A DNA stretch of 64,000 nucleotides from Okapia johnstoni (Eukaryota > Chordata > Mammalia > Artiodactyla > Giraffidae): positions 28,494,001 to 28,558,000 of the forward strand of contig CM044314.1 of NCBI GenBank assembly GCA_024291935.2, in the 5' to 3' direction. How positions within the stretch are numbered: position 1 is the first letter of the stretch; each line of letters starts with the position of its first letter. The translations under genes were made by a program, and so were the position numbers. The notes under the pieces were generated by a model. That model ran no database searches and was not told where the DNA came from. It saw nothing but the letters and a program-made list of their open reading frames with translations. Positions 24,347 to 36,650 of the stretch are shown here, piece after piece.

Positions 24347-24579
24347 GGACTTCCCTGGTGGCTCAGTCAGTAAAGAATCCACCTACAATGCAGGAGACTA
24401 CCTGAAATGCAGGAGACTCAGATTCAATCCTTGGATTGGGGAGATGCCCTGGAGAAGGAAATGGAAACCCACTCTAGTATTCTTGCCTGGGAAATCCCAT
24501 GGACAGAAGAGCCCGACAGGATACAGTCCATGGAGTTGCAAGAGTCGAACACGATTTAGCAACTAAACCATCACCACCC
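24347..24579 (+). mobile_element. Bov-tA SINE with internal duplication
   Basis: Perfect 12-bp duplication ATATTATATATG at 24335-24346 and 24580-24591. In the tRNA-related head, ATGCAGGAGACT occurs twice, about 20 bp apart. Confidence 0.93.
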
Positions 24580-24882
24580 ATATTATATATGAAAGTTGTT
24601 AACAGAGTAAATCCTAAGAGTTTTCTTCACAAGGAAAAAAAATTTTCTTTTTGTTTTATTTTGTAAATAAAGAGATTTTGGATGTTCACTAAAAGTATTG
24701 GGATAATCATTTCATGATGCATGTAAGTCAAATAATTATCATATGCATCTTAAAATCATACTGTGCTGGAGGTCAATTATATCTTAATAAAACTAGAAGG
24801 AAAGTGACATTAATTTATTAAGAAAAAATATGCATATTTCTGAACTGTACTTCCAAAAAATCTAATTAAGCCTCAGTAGTAC

Positions 24883-25112
24883 CAGGGCATTTCCCCAGTG
24901 ATTCAGTGGTAAAGAATCTGTCTGCAATGTAGGAGACACAGGACTCGGGTTCGATCCGTGATCCAGGAAGATCCCCTGGAGAAGGAAATGGCAACCGACT
25001 CCAGTATTCTTGCCTGGGAAATCTCATGGACAGAGGAGCCTGGCGGGCTAGAGCCCCAAGGGTCACAAAGAGTCAGACACAATTAAGCGACTGAGCAAAC
25101 ACACACACACAC
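24883..25112 (+). mobile_element. Bov-tA SINE with (CA)n tail
   Basis: GGCATTTCCCCAGTGATTCA head to AAGCGACTGAGCAAACACAC; the tail is a short CA run. Confidence 0.9.
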
Positions 25113-25433
25113 AGTAACAGGACTCTGCATTCTTAGCATATGAGGCAGTGGACTGGTGACCATGCTTTGAGAAACATGGTTCTAATTTCTGAGTGGTGGA
25201 ATGATGAACAATTCTTTTTTCGTAATAGGAGGTGGGTAGGTAGAAGCATTTATTTAAAAGAGGACGGTCAAAAAAAAAAATGAAACAAAAGTCTGTTGAC
25301 TCGATGAAACACTGAAACCAACTCCACTGGGTGGCTAATATGAGTTAAAGTTGTAGGTTTCCAGCTGCTCAAACACAAGTCTGCACAGGCTGATGCCCCT
25401 CTTCAGATAAATCAGCTAGTGTAGCTATAGTAA

Positions 25434-25638
25434 AGTAAAGTAGCTCAACTGTGTCCAACTCTTTGCGACCCCATGGACTGTAGCCTACCAGGCTCCTCTG
25501 TCCACGGGATTTTCCAGGCAAGAGTACTGGAGTGGGTTACCATTTCCTTCTTCAGGGGATCTTCCCGACCCAGGGATCGAACCCGGGTCTCCAGCATTTC
25601 AGACAGACGCTTTACCATCTGAGCCACCAGGCAAGCCC
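25434..25638 (-). mobile_element. Bov-tA SINE
   Basis: CAACTGTGTCCAACTCTTTG to ATCTGAGCCACCAGGCAAGC; close to the family consensus. Confidence 0.92.
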
Positions 25639-25704
25639 AATCCAATGTCCACCCTTGGAGAAACAGGGCTTATACGGGTTGTGATCTCATGACATCAATG
25701 TTGT

Positions 25705-26090
25705 GGGTCTTGAGCAATCTTTTAGAAACTTTTATTTTGAAATAATTCGAGAAACACAAGAAGCTGAAAAAATAGTTCAGAGAGGTCCCATGTACCCATC
25801 ATTCAGCCTCTGTAAAGGCGCTGTCTTATTATCCATAGCACCTCATCAAATGCAGGAAATCAACATTGGTATAATACATTCACTATTATAGATTACTGAC
25901 CTCACTCAGATTTCACCATTTTTTACATGTACATCTTTGTGTCTCACGTATTGATTTGTATAACCACCACCACTGTAATCAAGATACAGAACTCTCTCTC
26001 ATCTGAAAGTTAATGTTGCCCCTTTATAGTCACCCAATCTCCTAGCCATAATCCCTGGAAACCACTGATCTGTTCTCCATTTGAGCAATA
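25705..26090 (-). mobile_element. Old L1 3' region
   Basis: Antisense old-L1 landmarks: TTTTATTTTGAAATAATTCG, CCCATGTACCCATCATTCAG and CCCTGGAAACCACTGATCTG. The long minus frame 25999-26550 partly runs through it and is not a gene. Confidence 0.75.
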
Positions 26091-26861
26091 TTTTAAAAAA
26101 TAAGAATAGAACAAATGAAAAATAACCGAAGAGAGTGGAAAATAAGAGAAGAGAAAACAGCTGAGGGCATTTCAAAGGGGAGGGGCAAGCACTGATTTGG
26201 GAACCTGTTGCATCTGTTACATGTATATATGTATGTATTGGGCTGTGTTGGAAAATACAGATCTTATGGAGAGTTGTGAACAAGAAAAAAAAGATTGAGA
26301 AATGCTGTGATATTAGACAGCTTGCATCAGCAGCAAAAGCTTCCTGGCTGCTGAGATTGCAGTGACCTTTTCTATTGGCTGATAGCTGATGCGTCACATT
26401 TGGATGGAAATCCAACATTTGGACCTTAAGTGTTTGGATATTTCTGCTCAGACCTGTAGACCAGGAGACAAAGTGAATCAGAGACAGATAATTGACCATG
26501 AGGGGCTCAAGAACCATGCAAGTTCCAGGCTTCCCTCCCCACCCCAACACCCTCGGCCCCAGCCCAGCCTTCCTTAGGTCCTAGAAGATAACAGAAGCCA
26601 GAAGACAAGCTCCTCAACTCTATAGACTCCAAAAAACAGCTAAGGGAGTTCCTGGAACTTTTTTTTTTTTTTCATTTATAAGCCAGTTTGTGATGTGTCG
26701 TTCATACTTAGGCAATTTCAGGAAAACTTAAAAGGTTCATCACAATTTTAAATAAAAATATGTGTTAACCTTTTAAATAATATATTTCATATTATTGATA
26801 GGGATAATATTCCACCAAAAAAATATACATAACTGGCTAGAAAGTAAATGGATTGATGGAA
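26091..26861. other. Unique intergenic sequence
   Basis: Contains a 14-T run at about 26659-26672; nothing else recognised. Confidence 0.45.
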
Positions 26862-26982
26862 CATGGCAACCCACTCCAGAATTCTTGCCTGGAGAATCCC
26901 ATGGACAGAAGAGCCTGTAAGGCTGCAGTCCATGGGGTCACAAAGAGTTAGACATGACTGAAGTGACTTAGCATGCACATAT
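26862..26982 (+). mobile_element. BovA-type SINE fragment
   Basis: CAACCCACTCCAGAATTCTT to AGTGACTTAGCATGCACA; the head is missing. Confidence 0.85.
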
Positions 26983-28441
26983 AGGTGAAGTTCCCCACTT
27001 AATCCCCACAAAGAATTAGAGCTTGCTACTTCAAAGGCATAGGTTATTGCAAATGGCACGTGTTTGGTGTCTTTGTCAAACACATTCAGAAACTAGGGGA
27101 TGCTTTTTCTGTAGGATGCCTCTTTGCGCCCGGCAGTTGTGATGTAGACAGGTTGTCCTGCCTAAAAGCTGAAAGAATGTTTCTGCTTGGGAGACGGTGA
27201 TGAATAGTTGGTGCCTAACCTATTCTTGGGTTGCATAGATCCCGGGAAATAATTCCTTCATTCATATTCTGTTGCAACATTTGAGTTTTTAAGCACGTCC
27301 AAACTTATGCCATCGATCTATTTCACCAATGAGTGAAGGAAATCACCTACAGTAAGGAAGAGTCCAGCTCTCAGGGACTGAGCCACTTGCAATACAGCTT
27401 ATGAAGTCTGGCTAGCCTGTTCTCAATGCTAAGAACTTCTATAATTTGGGCTTGAAGTGATTGACTCAGGTATTTCAAGATACTGAAAATTTCACTGCCA
27501 GGCATCACTTGAACAAACTTTCTGAAATCACAGAAACAATCTTTAACTAAAATTATCACGCTTCACTTCAAAACCTCATGTGAGCATTCTTTACTTTGAT
27601 GGCTGTTATTTCACTTCAGAAAAGCAATGTCTCATGTTTTACTGTGATTTCTTGCCACAACTTTTTTTCAGTACCTGCATTTGGATTACAGGTGTGATTT
27701 TCTCCATTTTCTTAAATACTAACTCACGATCAGAAGCATGATATTAACCATTGGCTATTCTCTGGGGATAACCCTGAGTGTGGGTCCACATTCAGAGGTA
27801 ACCTCTTTCCCTGGCAATGCCCCTTCTCCTGAACAAAGGCTGATACCCACTCAGCAGCAACCTCATGGCAGCTTTTCCAGGTCACTTAACAGCTCCCAGG
27901 TTATTTAACCAAATGGCCCTGTACATCATTTCCCCATAGCTTGGGTTCTCATTGGTTATCAGCAATGACAAATTCTTCATTTATTCTTCTCCCTCATACA
28001 AACACTATGGCAGGGACCATGGGTTTTTGTCCCTGTACTGCTTCCTCCTTGCTTTTCCCAGTGTAGCATTTCCAGGTCATGGTATTTAGGAGCTGATGTG
28101 CCTCCTCCATCTCTTTCCTGCCACAGCGATCTTGGAAGACCCTTGTTCTACATGGCCCACCTACAATACACAAGGGAGTTCACAGCTGCATCAGGCTTTA
28201 GAGAGGCACAGTTTCAGGGTTTATTTGTTGTTCCATGTCATCTAGGCTAACTTAACTTTGCATAGGCCAACTGTTGATTCATTCTTTGAACATGAACATA
28301 TTTATCCAGCTGTAAAGTAAACTATCTGCTCCACACATATGATAGCAATGACTTTTCCACATTTTTATGCCATTGAATTTTATGTGACATCTACAGAGAT
28401 ATTTTATACAGGAATTTTGTGAATAAATTACTCTGCTTCTT
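26983..28441. other. Unique intergenic sequence
   Basis: About 1.45 kb without recognisable repeats or exons. Confidence 0.45.
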
Positions 28442-28452
28442 CTCTGGGCACA

Positions 28453-29776
28453 GTTCAGTTCAGTTCAGTTGCTCAGTCGTGTCCGACTCTTTGCAACCCC
28501 ATGAATTGCAGCACACCAGGCCTCTCTGTCCATCACCAACTCCCGGAGTCTACCCAAACCCATGTCCATCGAGTCAGTGATGCCATCCAATCATCTCATC
28601 CTCTGTCGTCCCCTTCTCCTCCTGCCCCCAATCCTACCCAGCATTAGGGTCTTTTCCAATGAGTCAACTCTTCGCATGAGGTGGCCAAAGTATTGGAGTT
28701 TCAGCTTAAACATCAGTCCTTCCAGTGAACACCCAGGATTGATCTCCTTTAGGATGGATTGATTGGATCTTCTAGCAGTCCAAGGGACTCTCAAGAGTCT
28801 TCTCCAACACCACAGTTCAAAAGCATCAATTCTGCGGCGCTCAGCTTTCTTCACCGTCCAACTCTCACATCCATACGTGACCACTGGAAAAACCATAGCC
28901 TTGACTAGACGGACCTTTGTTGGCAGAGTAATGTCTCTGCTTTTAAATATGCTATCCAGGTTGGCCATAACCTTCCTTCCAAGAAGTAAGCGTCTTTTAA
29001 TTTCATGGCTACAATCACCATCAGCACTGATTTTGGAGCCCAAAAAAATAAAGTCTGACACTGTTTCCACTGTTTCCCCATCTATTTGCCATGAAGTGAT
29101 GGGACCAGATGCCATGATCTTAGTTTTCTGAATGTTGAGCTTTAAGCCAACTTTTTCACTCTCCTCTTTCACTTTCATCAAGAGACTCTTTAGTTCTTCT
29201 TCACTTTCTGCCATAAGGTGGTGTCATCCGCATATCTGAGGTTATTGATATTTCTCCCGGCAATCTTGATTCCAGCTTGTGTTTCTTCTAGTCCAGCATT
29301 TCTCATGATGTACTCTGCATAGAAGTTAAATAAGCAGGGTGACAATATACAGCCTTGACGTACTCCTTTTCCTATTTGGAACCAGTCTGTTGTTCCATGT
29401 CCAGTTCTAACTGTTGCTTCCTGACCTGCATGCAGGTTTCTCAAGAGACAGGTCAGATGGTCTGGTATTCCCATCTCTTTCGGAATTTTCCACAGTTTAT
29501 TGTGATCCACACAGTCAAAGGCTTTGGCAATGCCAAAGAATGCTCAAACTACCGCACAATTGCACTCATCTCACATGCTAGTCAAGTAATGCTCAAAATT
29601 CTCCAAGTCAGGCTTCAGCAATACGTGAACCATGAACTTCTAGATGTTCAAGCTGGTTTTAGAAAAGGCAGAGGAACCAGAGATCAAATTGCCAATATCT
29701 GCTGGATCATCAAAAAAGCAAGAGAGTTCCAGAAAAACATCTATTTCTGCTTTATTGACTATGCCAAAGCCTTTGA
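28453..29776 (-). mobile_element. BovB (RTE) LINE, 5' truncated and 5' inverted (twin-primed)
   Basis: 28453 to about 29525 is BovB on the minus strand: reverse transcriptase region with YADD motif, C-terminal domain, and a (CAGTT)n-like 3' tail at the left edge. The minus frame is broken by one missing base near 29214. From about 29527 to 29776 the same family runs on the plus strand and covers the adjoining upstream part (QAGFRKGRGTRDQIANICW). The direct repeat CTCTGGGCACA at 28442-28452 and 29777-29787 brackets the whole unit, so both parts arrived in one event. High similarity to the remembered family sequence suggests a recent, inactive copy. Confidence 0.93.
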
Positions 29777-29787
29777 CTCTGGGCACA

Positions 29788-30560
29788 ACATTTACAAATT
29801 TGGGACAGATTTTATAGCAAAGTAAACTACTTCTTCTTACTAAAAGAAGTAGAAGTTGAATGATGTCTTTATGTTTTGGGTCTCTTCTTTGGCCTTAGCA
29901 ACAAAATTGAATACCTTAAAATGTTACTTTTTGTTTGTCTTAGAAAAACTTTACTCTTCTAATAGACAATTCAGAACATTTTGTGTGAAAATAAAGCAAG
30001 AGTTTGACAAAGTTTCAAAGAAAGTGTATCCTCAATTTGATTTTTCTGTTTCTGTTTCTCATGTGAAATAATTGCTTGTTTGATCTACACGGACTCATAT
30101 TCTTTATGTATAAGAAATTCCTATCCGCTGTTACATTTGGGATGCTTTTCTGAATTGTAGTTTATGTTACTATGCTCATTACTCTTTTCATGCCTCAGTG
30201 AACCATTTTAAAACCAGTAACCCAATTTTGTAAATTGGGAATTTAAAATAATTGCTTAACCAAGGTCCTCAGGAAAGCAGAGCCTGAGACACGGATTAGA
30301 GTGCTGATAATTTATTTGGAATGTGCAAACTTAGGGCAGTCAGGGTGAGGGAAAAGGGGGTCTGTGAAGCAAAAAAAGATGTGAATGAATGTGATGTAAC
30401 ACATGACTGCATTGGCCATGGCAGCACAATGAGCCACAGACAGAGACACCAGACTGTACAGCAGGCACGCCCACCTCCCTAGGGCTTCTCTGGAAGTGTT
30501 CCAACTCAATGGAGGAAAGGGAATCTATTTGCCCAACTCCTTCCCATCCCAGTGGTCAGT
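29788..30560. other. Unique intergenic sequence
   Basis: AT-rich; no repeat or exon recognised. Confidence 0.45.
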
Positions 30561-30745
30561 GTATACCTCCAGATGGCTTAATACCTATCACTTCTGCCTT
30601 GTGTCATCCAGCCCGTTGGCAGCTTCTAAGTCTCATTTCTGTCCTCTGTCAAATGAAGACAATTACATCACATCCTTCTGAGATGTTCTGAGGATTAAAC
30701 AGGGTAAAGAATTTAAAACCTTAACAACTATAGGCATTCAACCAA
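30560..30745 (+). mobile_element. MIR fragment
   Basis: CTGTCCTCTGTCAAATGAAG, then GATGTTCTGAGGATTAAAC, as in the MIR 3' half. 30746-31597 is unique. Confidence 0.65.
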
Positions 30746-31597
30746 ATAACTGCTAAGGAAAAGGTGACAGGAACTCCTAGATGCTCAGCCATTGATCAGA
30801 GTTCCTATTCATCTGTTAAATGATGAGCAACTTGCAATCAACCAGACATAAAGGAACAGTGGAGACAGCTGGGTGTGGTGACAGACTTGAAACTTGGTCC
30901 AACAAGGATGTGCAGCTGTTTTGACCATATTTATGAGAGTAGAGGGAAAGGACGTGTTCCAGAAGTGTTTCAGCAAGAATAATAATAAGCAAAAATTATA
31001 TAACTTTGGAAGGAAAAGATCTGCTCTGTAGTGGCCAAACACAATACCTTATAATGGCTTCCTCAGAAAAATGCTTATTTCAACACTGTTCCAGGAATTC
31101 AGAGAATGCTGGGAATCATTTATTTTGCCCTATTTCTACCTTCTGCCTTTTTTTTTCCTTATCTGTTTTTGTAAATATCATGTAGACCAAGAACAAAAGT
31201 TTACATCTCCATCTGTTATCTCACTGGGTCAGAGTTGTTCCTTTAAACCTGGGAGGTAAGAAATCAAAGTTCCCAGAGTTGGCTCTATTCCCCACACAGA
31301 ATTCACTTATTTTGAATGGCATAGTTACAGGTTTCACTACAGAGTGGCAACCCCACTGCATTTCAGCCAAGAAACTCATGCTTAGAAAAAATATTCCAAG
31401 CTCTATTGAAAACAGATCCAGTGCTAACACAGCCAAATTAAACACTGAAGTCAAGACATTTAAAATCAGTATTCTCATGTTGCTTGTTACTTCTTTACAT
31501 GGCATACAAGTGAATAATTTTCTGTTGAGTTTTGTTAAGGATGTGACTTTTCATTCAGCAAATACTCCTTGAGATTTGGTGTAGGGCTATGGACATT

Positions 31598-31830
31598 ACC
31601 ATGTGTGCATGCATGGTTAGTCACTTCAATTGTGTCTGTGTCTTTACAACCCCTTGGGCTGTAGCCCACCAGGCTCTTCTGCCCATGGGATTCTCCAGTC
31701 AAGAATACTGGGGTGGGTTGCCATGCCCTCCTCCAGGGGATCTTCCGGACCCAGGGATTGAACCCAAGTCTCTTATGTCTCTTGCATTGGCAGGCAGGTT
31801 CTTTACCACTAGCACCACGTGGGAAACCCC
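31598..31830 (-). mobile_element. Bov-tA SINE
   Basis: AGTCACTTCAATTGTGTCTG to CTAGCACCACGTGGGAAACC, with about 10 bp extra in the tRNA-related part (TCTCTTATGTCTCTTGC). Confidence 0.9.
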
Positions 31831-32319
31831 CATTAACAAGCAAACATTGCATTTGATATAAGCTCTCTACAATTTAGTTGAAAATACGTGACAATTAACT
31901 AAAACAATAGTGAAAAGGATGTCATAAGGCAGTATGAGTGATAAAGATAGCTAACTCTGGTGCTGAAAACTGGGTCTTTGTGTACCAGTGCTGAACTGGA
32001 TCTCGGAGACACAGTTTTGTGTGAAGCAGAAAAGAATAGCTTAATTGCTTTGTCAGGCAAAGGGGAACACAGTAGGTTTGTGCCTCTCAAAACTGTGTTT
32101 TCCAACCTGGGAGGATTTAGTGGGGAGTTTTATAGCAATGGTTCAAGGGCAGGATTGCTGATAAGGATTAGGGTGTGAGTAGGGCTTGTACTTCTTTAAT
32201 CTTGTCTCAGGTAGTTTCTTAGCTGCTCCTCCCTTGACTCTTCTTGGAGTCTGCTCCCTATGAACAGTAAATGGGGGACAGAAAGGCTTCTGTGTCCAGG
32301 AGCCCCACAGGGCTTTTAC

Positions 32320-33800
32320 TCACACCATCTTACATACTCACCAGAAGTGTATGAGGACTCCAAATTCTCAGCATCCTTGTCAATACTTACTATTGTCAGT
32401 CCTTTAAAAATTATATTTATTCTAATACAAATGACATGGTATCTCACTGTGATTACAATTTGCCATTTCTCTAGTAAGGAATGATGTTGAGAATTTTTTG
32501 TTGTGCATATTGGTCGTTTGTATATCTTCTTTGGTGAAATGTCTTTCAAATCCTTTGTCTATTTTTAATTGGGGTTATTTGCTTTTTCTACTGCATTTGA
32601 AGGGTTTTTTATATATTCTGAGACAAGCCCCTTATTCAATATATGACTTGCAAGTATTTTCTCCCATTTTGTGCACTGTCTTTTCACTTTTAAATAATGT
32701 CATTACAGCAAAAAAAGTTTAAAATTTTTGATGAAGTCTAATTTATCTTATCTGCTGCAGTCCGTGGGGTTGCAAAGAGCTGGATACAACTTAGCGACTG
32801 AACAACAAAAACAATAATTTATCTTTTCTTTAAAAATTTCTTGTGCTTTGGTGTAATAGCTAAGAAATCATTGCCCAATTTAAAATCATGAAAACTCACA
32901 CCTATAGTTTTTAAGGGCTTTATAGCTTTAGCTCTTGCATTCAGATCTTTGATCCATTTTGAATTAGTTGTCATATGTGCTGTGAAGTAGGAGTCCAACT
33001 TCATTGTTTTCCACGCAGATCTTTGGTTTCTCCAACATCGCTTGTTGAAAAGACCTTTCTTAACTTATTTGATTGTCTCTTGTCAAAAATCAGTTGGCCA
33101 TAAATATAGTGGTTTATTTCTGGACTCTCAGTTTTATCCCATTGATCTATAAGTCTGTCCTTATACCAGTACCATACTCTCTTGGCTACTGTAGCTTCAT
33201 AGTGGAAGTGTGAGTTCCTCTACTTTTTTTTCAGGCTTGTTTTGGCTATTCTAGATCTCTTGCATTTTTATATGACTTTTAGGATCAAGGTTTTGAAAGG
33301 AATTGTATTGCAACTGTAGAATAATTTGAGGAAAATTGCCATCTTAACAATATTAAGTCTTTTAATTCATGAATGCAGGATGTTCTGTTTATTTAGGTCT
33401 TTTTTAGTTTTTTTTTCAATAGTATTTTATAGTTTTCAGTACATAAATTTTGCACTTGTTTTGCTAAATTTATTCCCAAAGATTTTATTCTTTGTGAGGT
33501 TGGTATAAATTGAATCATTTTCTTAATTTCATTTTTGAATTGTTCATTACTAATGTTTACAAATACACTAAAAATAGTGTTTGATTTTTGTTCATTGATC
33601 CTATTCCTGCAAACTTGCTGTACTTGTTTATTCGTTCTAATAAGTTTTGTTTTTCCTTTTTTTTTTTAGTGTGTGTGTTCCTTAGCATTTTTTACATGCA
33701 AAATCATATCATCTGTGAATATAGATAGTTTAACTTCTTCCTTTCTGATCTGGATGCCTTTTATTTATTTTACTTGTCTAATTGTCTTGAATTCACTTTG
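32320..33800 (-). mobile_element. Old L1 (L1M-type) antisense block
   Basis: Antisense L1 ORF2 and 3' sequence: TATCTCACTGTGATTACAAT, TCCCATTTTGTGCACTGTCT, TTGATCCATTTTGAATTAGT, TCCCATTGATCTATAAGTCT, ATTTATTCCCAAAGATTTTA and TCATCTGTGAATATAGATAG, in order. Heavily diverged. Frames within it are remnants. Confidence 0.85.
32750..32814 (+). mobile_element. SINE 3'-end micro-insertion in L1
   Basis: Only the last about 50 bp of a BovA-type SINE (CAGTCCGTGGGGTTGCAAAG to AGCGACTGAACAAC) plus tail. Perfect 11-bp duplication TAATTTATCTT at 32739-32749 and 32815-32825. Confidence 0.88.
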
Positions 33801-34382
33801 TTTTGAAATAATTTCCCCTTAAGTTCTTGCTCTGCCAAGACTTGAAATCATAATTATCAGTCAATTCAGATCTGCCCTTCATTTTCTGGGTTCCTATGTA
33901 ATTTCCTAGGGGGTTCATACAGCACCAAGTCATCAGTGGGAGGGGGCACTGTCTGGTCCTTGGTGCCATCATCATTTTTATTTTCAGCTATTTCAGCCAT
34001 TTATGCATGCAGACTCCTGCTATGTCCTTTTTGCCCCAAGCTGATGGACCCCTCAGATCTCTAGTTCTCTGTGCTGTATTTTCACAGCCCTTGGATGCTC
34101 ACAAAACATTTAGTAGCTCCCAGATTTCTCTGGGTTGCAGGAAACTCTGTTGGGGCTGTCTTGGATCTGTCTGTCTGAATATAGCATCATTCTCCTGGCA
34201 TGATGGGCAGGAATTCATGTACTCTGGGCTCTCCCCATGCACAGGGAACATGGGTTTCTCCTGCTTGGAATATTCAACTAACATGGAGCTTTGCTCATTT
34301 GACTCTGAACCCCAGGGTTTGATCATGGACTGGGTGTCTTCTATGGAGCCTGTGATAGAGTTTCAATAACATTCTGGATTGT
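33801..34382. other. Unassigned intergenic sequence
   Basis: Both strands carry frames of 75-120 codons (34007-34369 and 34099-34326) with no recognised domain. Possibly an old element; not callable. Confidence 0.35.
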
Positions 34383-34495
34383 TACAACAAGGAACAGAGT
34401 GGGTACTACTGGCATCCAGCAGATAGAGGCCAATGATGCTGTGAAACATCTTACAATGCACAGGACAGTTCTCACATCAAAGAATTATCTGGACC
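34383..34495. mobile_element. hAT-type MER remnant (MER20-like)
   Basis: TACTACTGGCATCCAGCAGA, then TTACAATGCACAGGACAG and AAAGAATTATCTGGACC. Confidence 0.55.
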
Positions 34496-34734
34496 AAAAG
34501 GTCAACAGAGTCGAGGCAGAGACATCTTGTGATGAATCTATTGTTCATCCTCATCCTTGAGGATCTGGGCTTTGAAATAATAATAGTAAAGCGTTTTAAT
34601 CTGATTTTCTGCTGCTGCATTGCCATCCTGGGGCATTGGAGACAGAAGGTCTATTTGATCAGGAAAGATAGGGAGCAGGAGGAAGTAATAACAATAACGA
34701 AATGTTAGTTGGATACCATAGAGCAATGAAAATG

Positions 34735-35455
34735 AATGAGCCATAGACACACAGGAAACACAATAACAAAATAATGTTGAATAAAAGAATATCTACAGGG
34801 ACTTCCCTGGCAGTCCAGTGGTTCACTCCACACTTCCTCTACAGGGGTACTTGTTCAATCTCTGGTTGGGGAACTAAGATCCCACAAGCCTCGGCATGGT
34901 CAAATGTATATATACACTATGATTCCACGTATATAAAGTCCAAAGACAGGCAAAGGTACTTGATTGAGATATCCACAGCTGGACTGGATGGTAACACTAT
35001 AAAGAAAAGCAAGGATGTAACTGCCATAAAAGTCATTATCTTTTACTCCATTATCTCTGGAATAGGCAGGTGGAAGGAAATTATGATGAAAAAAGGACAC
35101 AAGATTACATTCCAAGGTACTGGTGGTGTTCTACTTCTTGTTTCTTTAACCAGTACATTTATGTTTTATAAAATTCTTTATATGCTTCATAATAAAAAAG
35201 TTAAAAAAATATTAGTCAAAATTCAAAAATCTTACCATCTTGAAACAAAGTACATAAATAGAAAAAATAGGTGAATTTCAAATAAGATCTGAGGTGTGGT
35301 TAATAATATACCAATGTCAATCTCATAGTTTTGATGCATGTTCTAAGATATAGAAGCTGTTAACAATCAAGGAAACTGGATGAGGGATACATGGGGTCTC
35401 TCTGAACTTTGTAATCTTTCTGTAAGTGTGCAATTAGTTCAAAATAAAATATTTA
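34735..35455 (+). mobile_element. Old L1 3' region split by a CHR SINE
   Basis: ATAGAGCAATGAAAATGAAT before the SINE and CACTATGATTCCACGTATAT after it. It ends AATTAGTTCAAAATAAAAT, the usual old-L1 terminus. Confidence 0.75.
34798..34903 (+). mobile_element. CHR-type SINE nested in L1
   Basis: GGACTTCCCTGGCAGTCCAG, GGTTGGGGAACTAAGATCCC. Confidence 0.85.
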
Positions 35456-35579
35456 CTTAAGACAAATGTCATCCTAACATTTATAAATGTTTTCTGCAAT
35501 CTTTCATCTTTTTCTAAATTTTTACTTGTTTCTTTTCTTTTTTGGTAATATGAGCAACATCTATGGCAATAACCACAGA

Positions 35580-35800
35580 TAATACTTGCAAAGCACTTAT
35601 TTTGTGCAAGGCACTGCTCTAACTGCTTAATAAATATGCACTCATTTCATCCTAACAGAATTCCGAGGGTTGGAGGTAATTACTGTCCCCATTTTACTGC
35701 TGGTGAAATAGAAACAGAGAGCTGTGTGTGATGACTAGCCTAGCTGGCAGGTGGCAGGGAGTGGCAACAGTCTGGCTCCACAGTCTGTGCTCATAATATA
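35580..35800 (-). mobile_element. MIR element
   Basis: TTTGTGCAAGGCACTGCTCT, then CTGTCCCCATTTTACTGCTG, then CTAGCTGGCAGGTGGCAG. Confidence 0.8.
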
Positions 35801-35924
35801 TTGTCATTACTGAGAGTTTGCGAAGTACAGAAAAGTATGAAGAAACAGAAACGAAAAGCCAGCCAGATGCAACTACTATTTTTTGTTGTAGCATGTTCTC
35901 TTCCAGCCTTTTTTCCTCTGTATG

Positions 35925-36180
35925 TTTTAATTTGGTAGACATGAATTTGTAGCCAGATTTTCTTTTGATTCTAAACATCATGCCATAAGCATTTTTCACG
36001 CCACTAAAAATCTAAACAAAGCATTAAAGGCTACATGATATTTTGTGTATAGAGTTGCTATGCTTTGCATACCTGTATCTAGAATGCTGTGTGTTTAGAT
36101 GTTTCCAATTTCTTTGCTATTATATATAAAGCTGCCATGAATATTCTCATTCTTAATTCATGTTTCCTTCCTGAGTATTT
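35925..36180 (-). mobile_element. Old L1 3' fragment
   Basis: GTTTCCAATTTCTTTGCTAT followed by AAAGCTGCCATGAATATTC. Confidence 0.6.
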
Positions 36181-36559
36181 GTTTAATTTCTACTTTTTTG
36201 TCACTTAACTTTTTTCTCTGCTTCTCTTACCGTAACTTACTATACAAACAGTTCTATAAATGCACAGGATACCATTTTAGTATTAATATAAATATTTACA
36301 AATTTTAAAAATTCTCTATCTTATACCATTCAGTATTCCCCCTTGCCATTCAAGAGTGAATGGCAGATTTTTCCATGCTTCAGAAATGAGGTGAGTAATG
36401 TCTTTCTTCACACCTGATAGAAGGAAGGTTCCAAAGTGAAATGAGATGGAGGCAAGGATGGCAGTAACTAAGGGTGAGGATACATGTAACAGCTCAGAGC
36501 TTCTGGTGATGTAGCAAGTGCTCTTTTGGTATGCCGTGTCTCTTACTCCCCTAGCCAGT

Positions 36560-36650
36560 ACCATAGTGAGACATTGGTATCCCCACTTTACAGATGAGGA
36601 AACTCAGGCCCAAACCCGGAGAGCTAGTTTCAGAAGGAGTGGGCTTGGAA
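36560..36650 (-). mobile_element. MIR fragment
   Basis: CCCCACTTTACAGATGAGGA, then AACTCAGGCCC. Confidence 0.7.

Noticed and set aside
24900..25000. tRNA-like sequence with a GGTTCGATCC B-box
   Set aside because: It is the tRNA-derived head of a Bov-tA SINE, not a folded tRNA gene; the same holds for the other SINE heads.
25999..26550. 183-codon minus frame
   Set aside because: Its C-terminal half runs through an old L1 and the Phe/Leu run comes from A/T-rich DNA.
26650..26680. 14-T run as an antisense poly(A) insertion
   Set aside because: No matching flanking duplication found.
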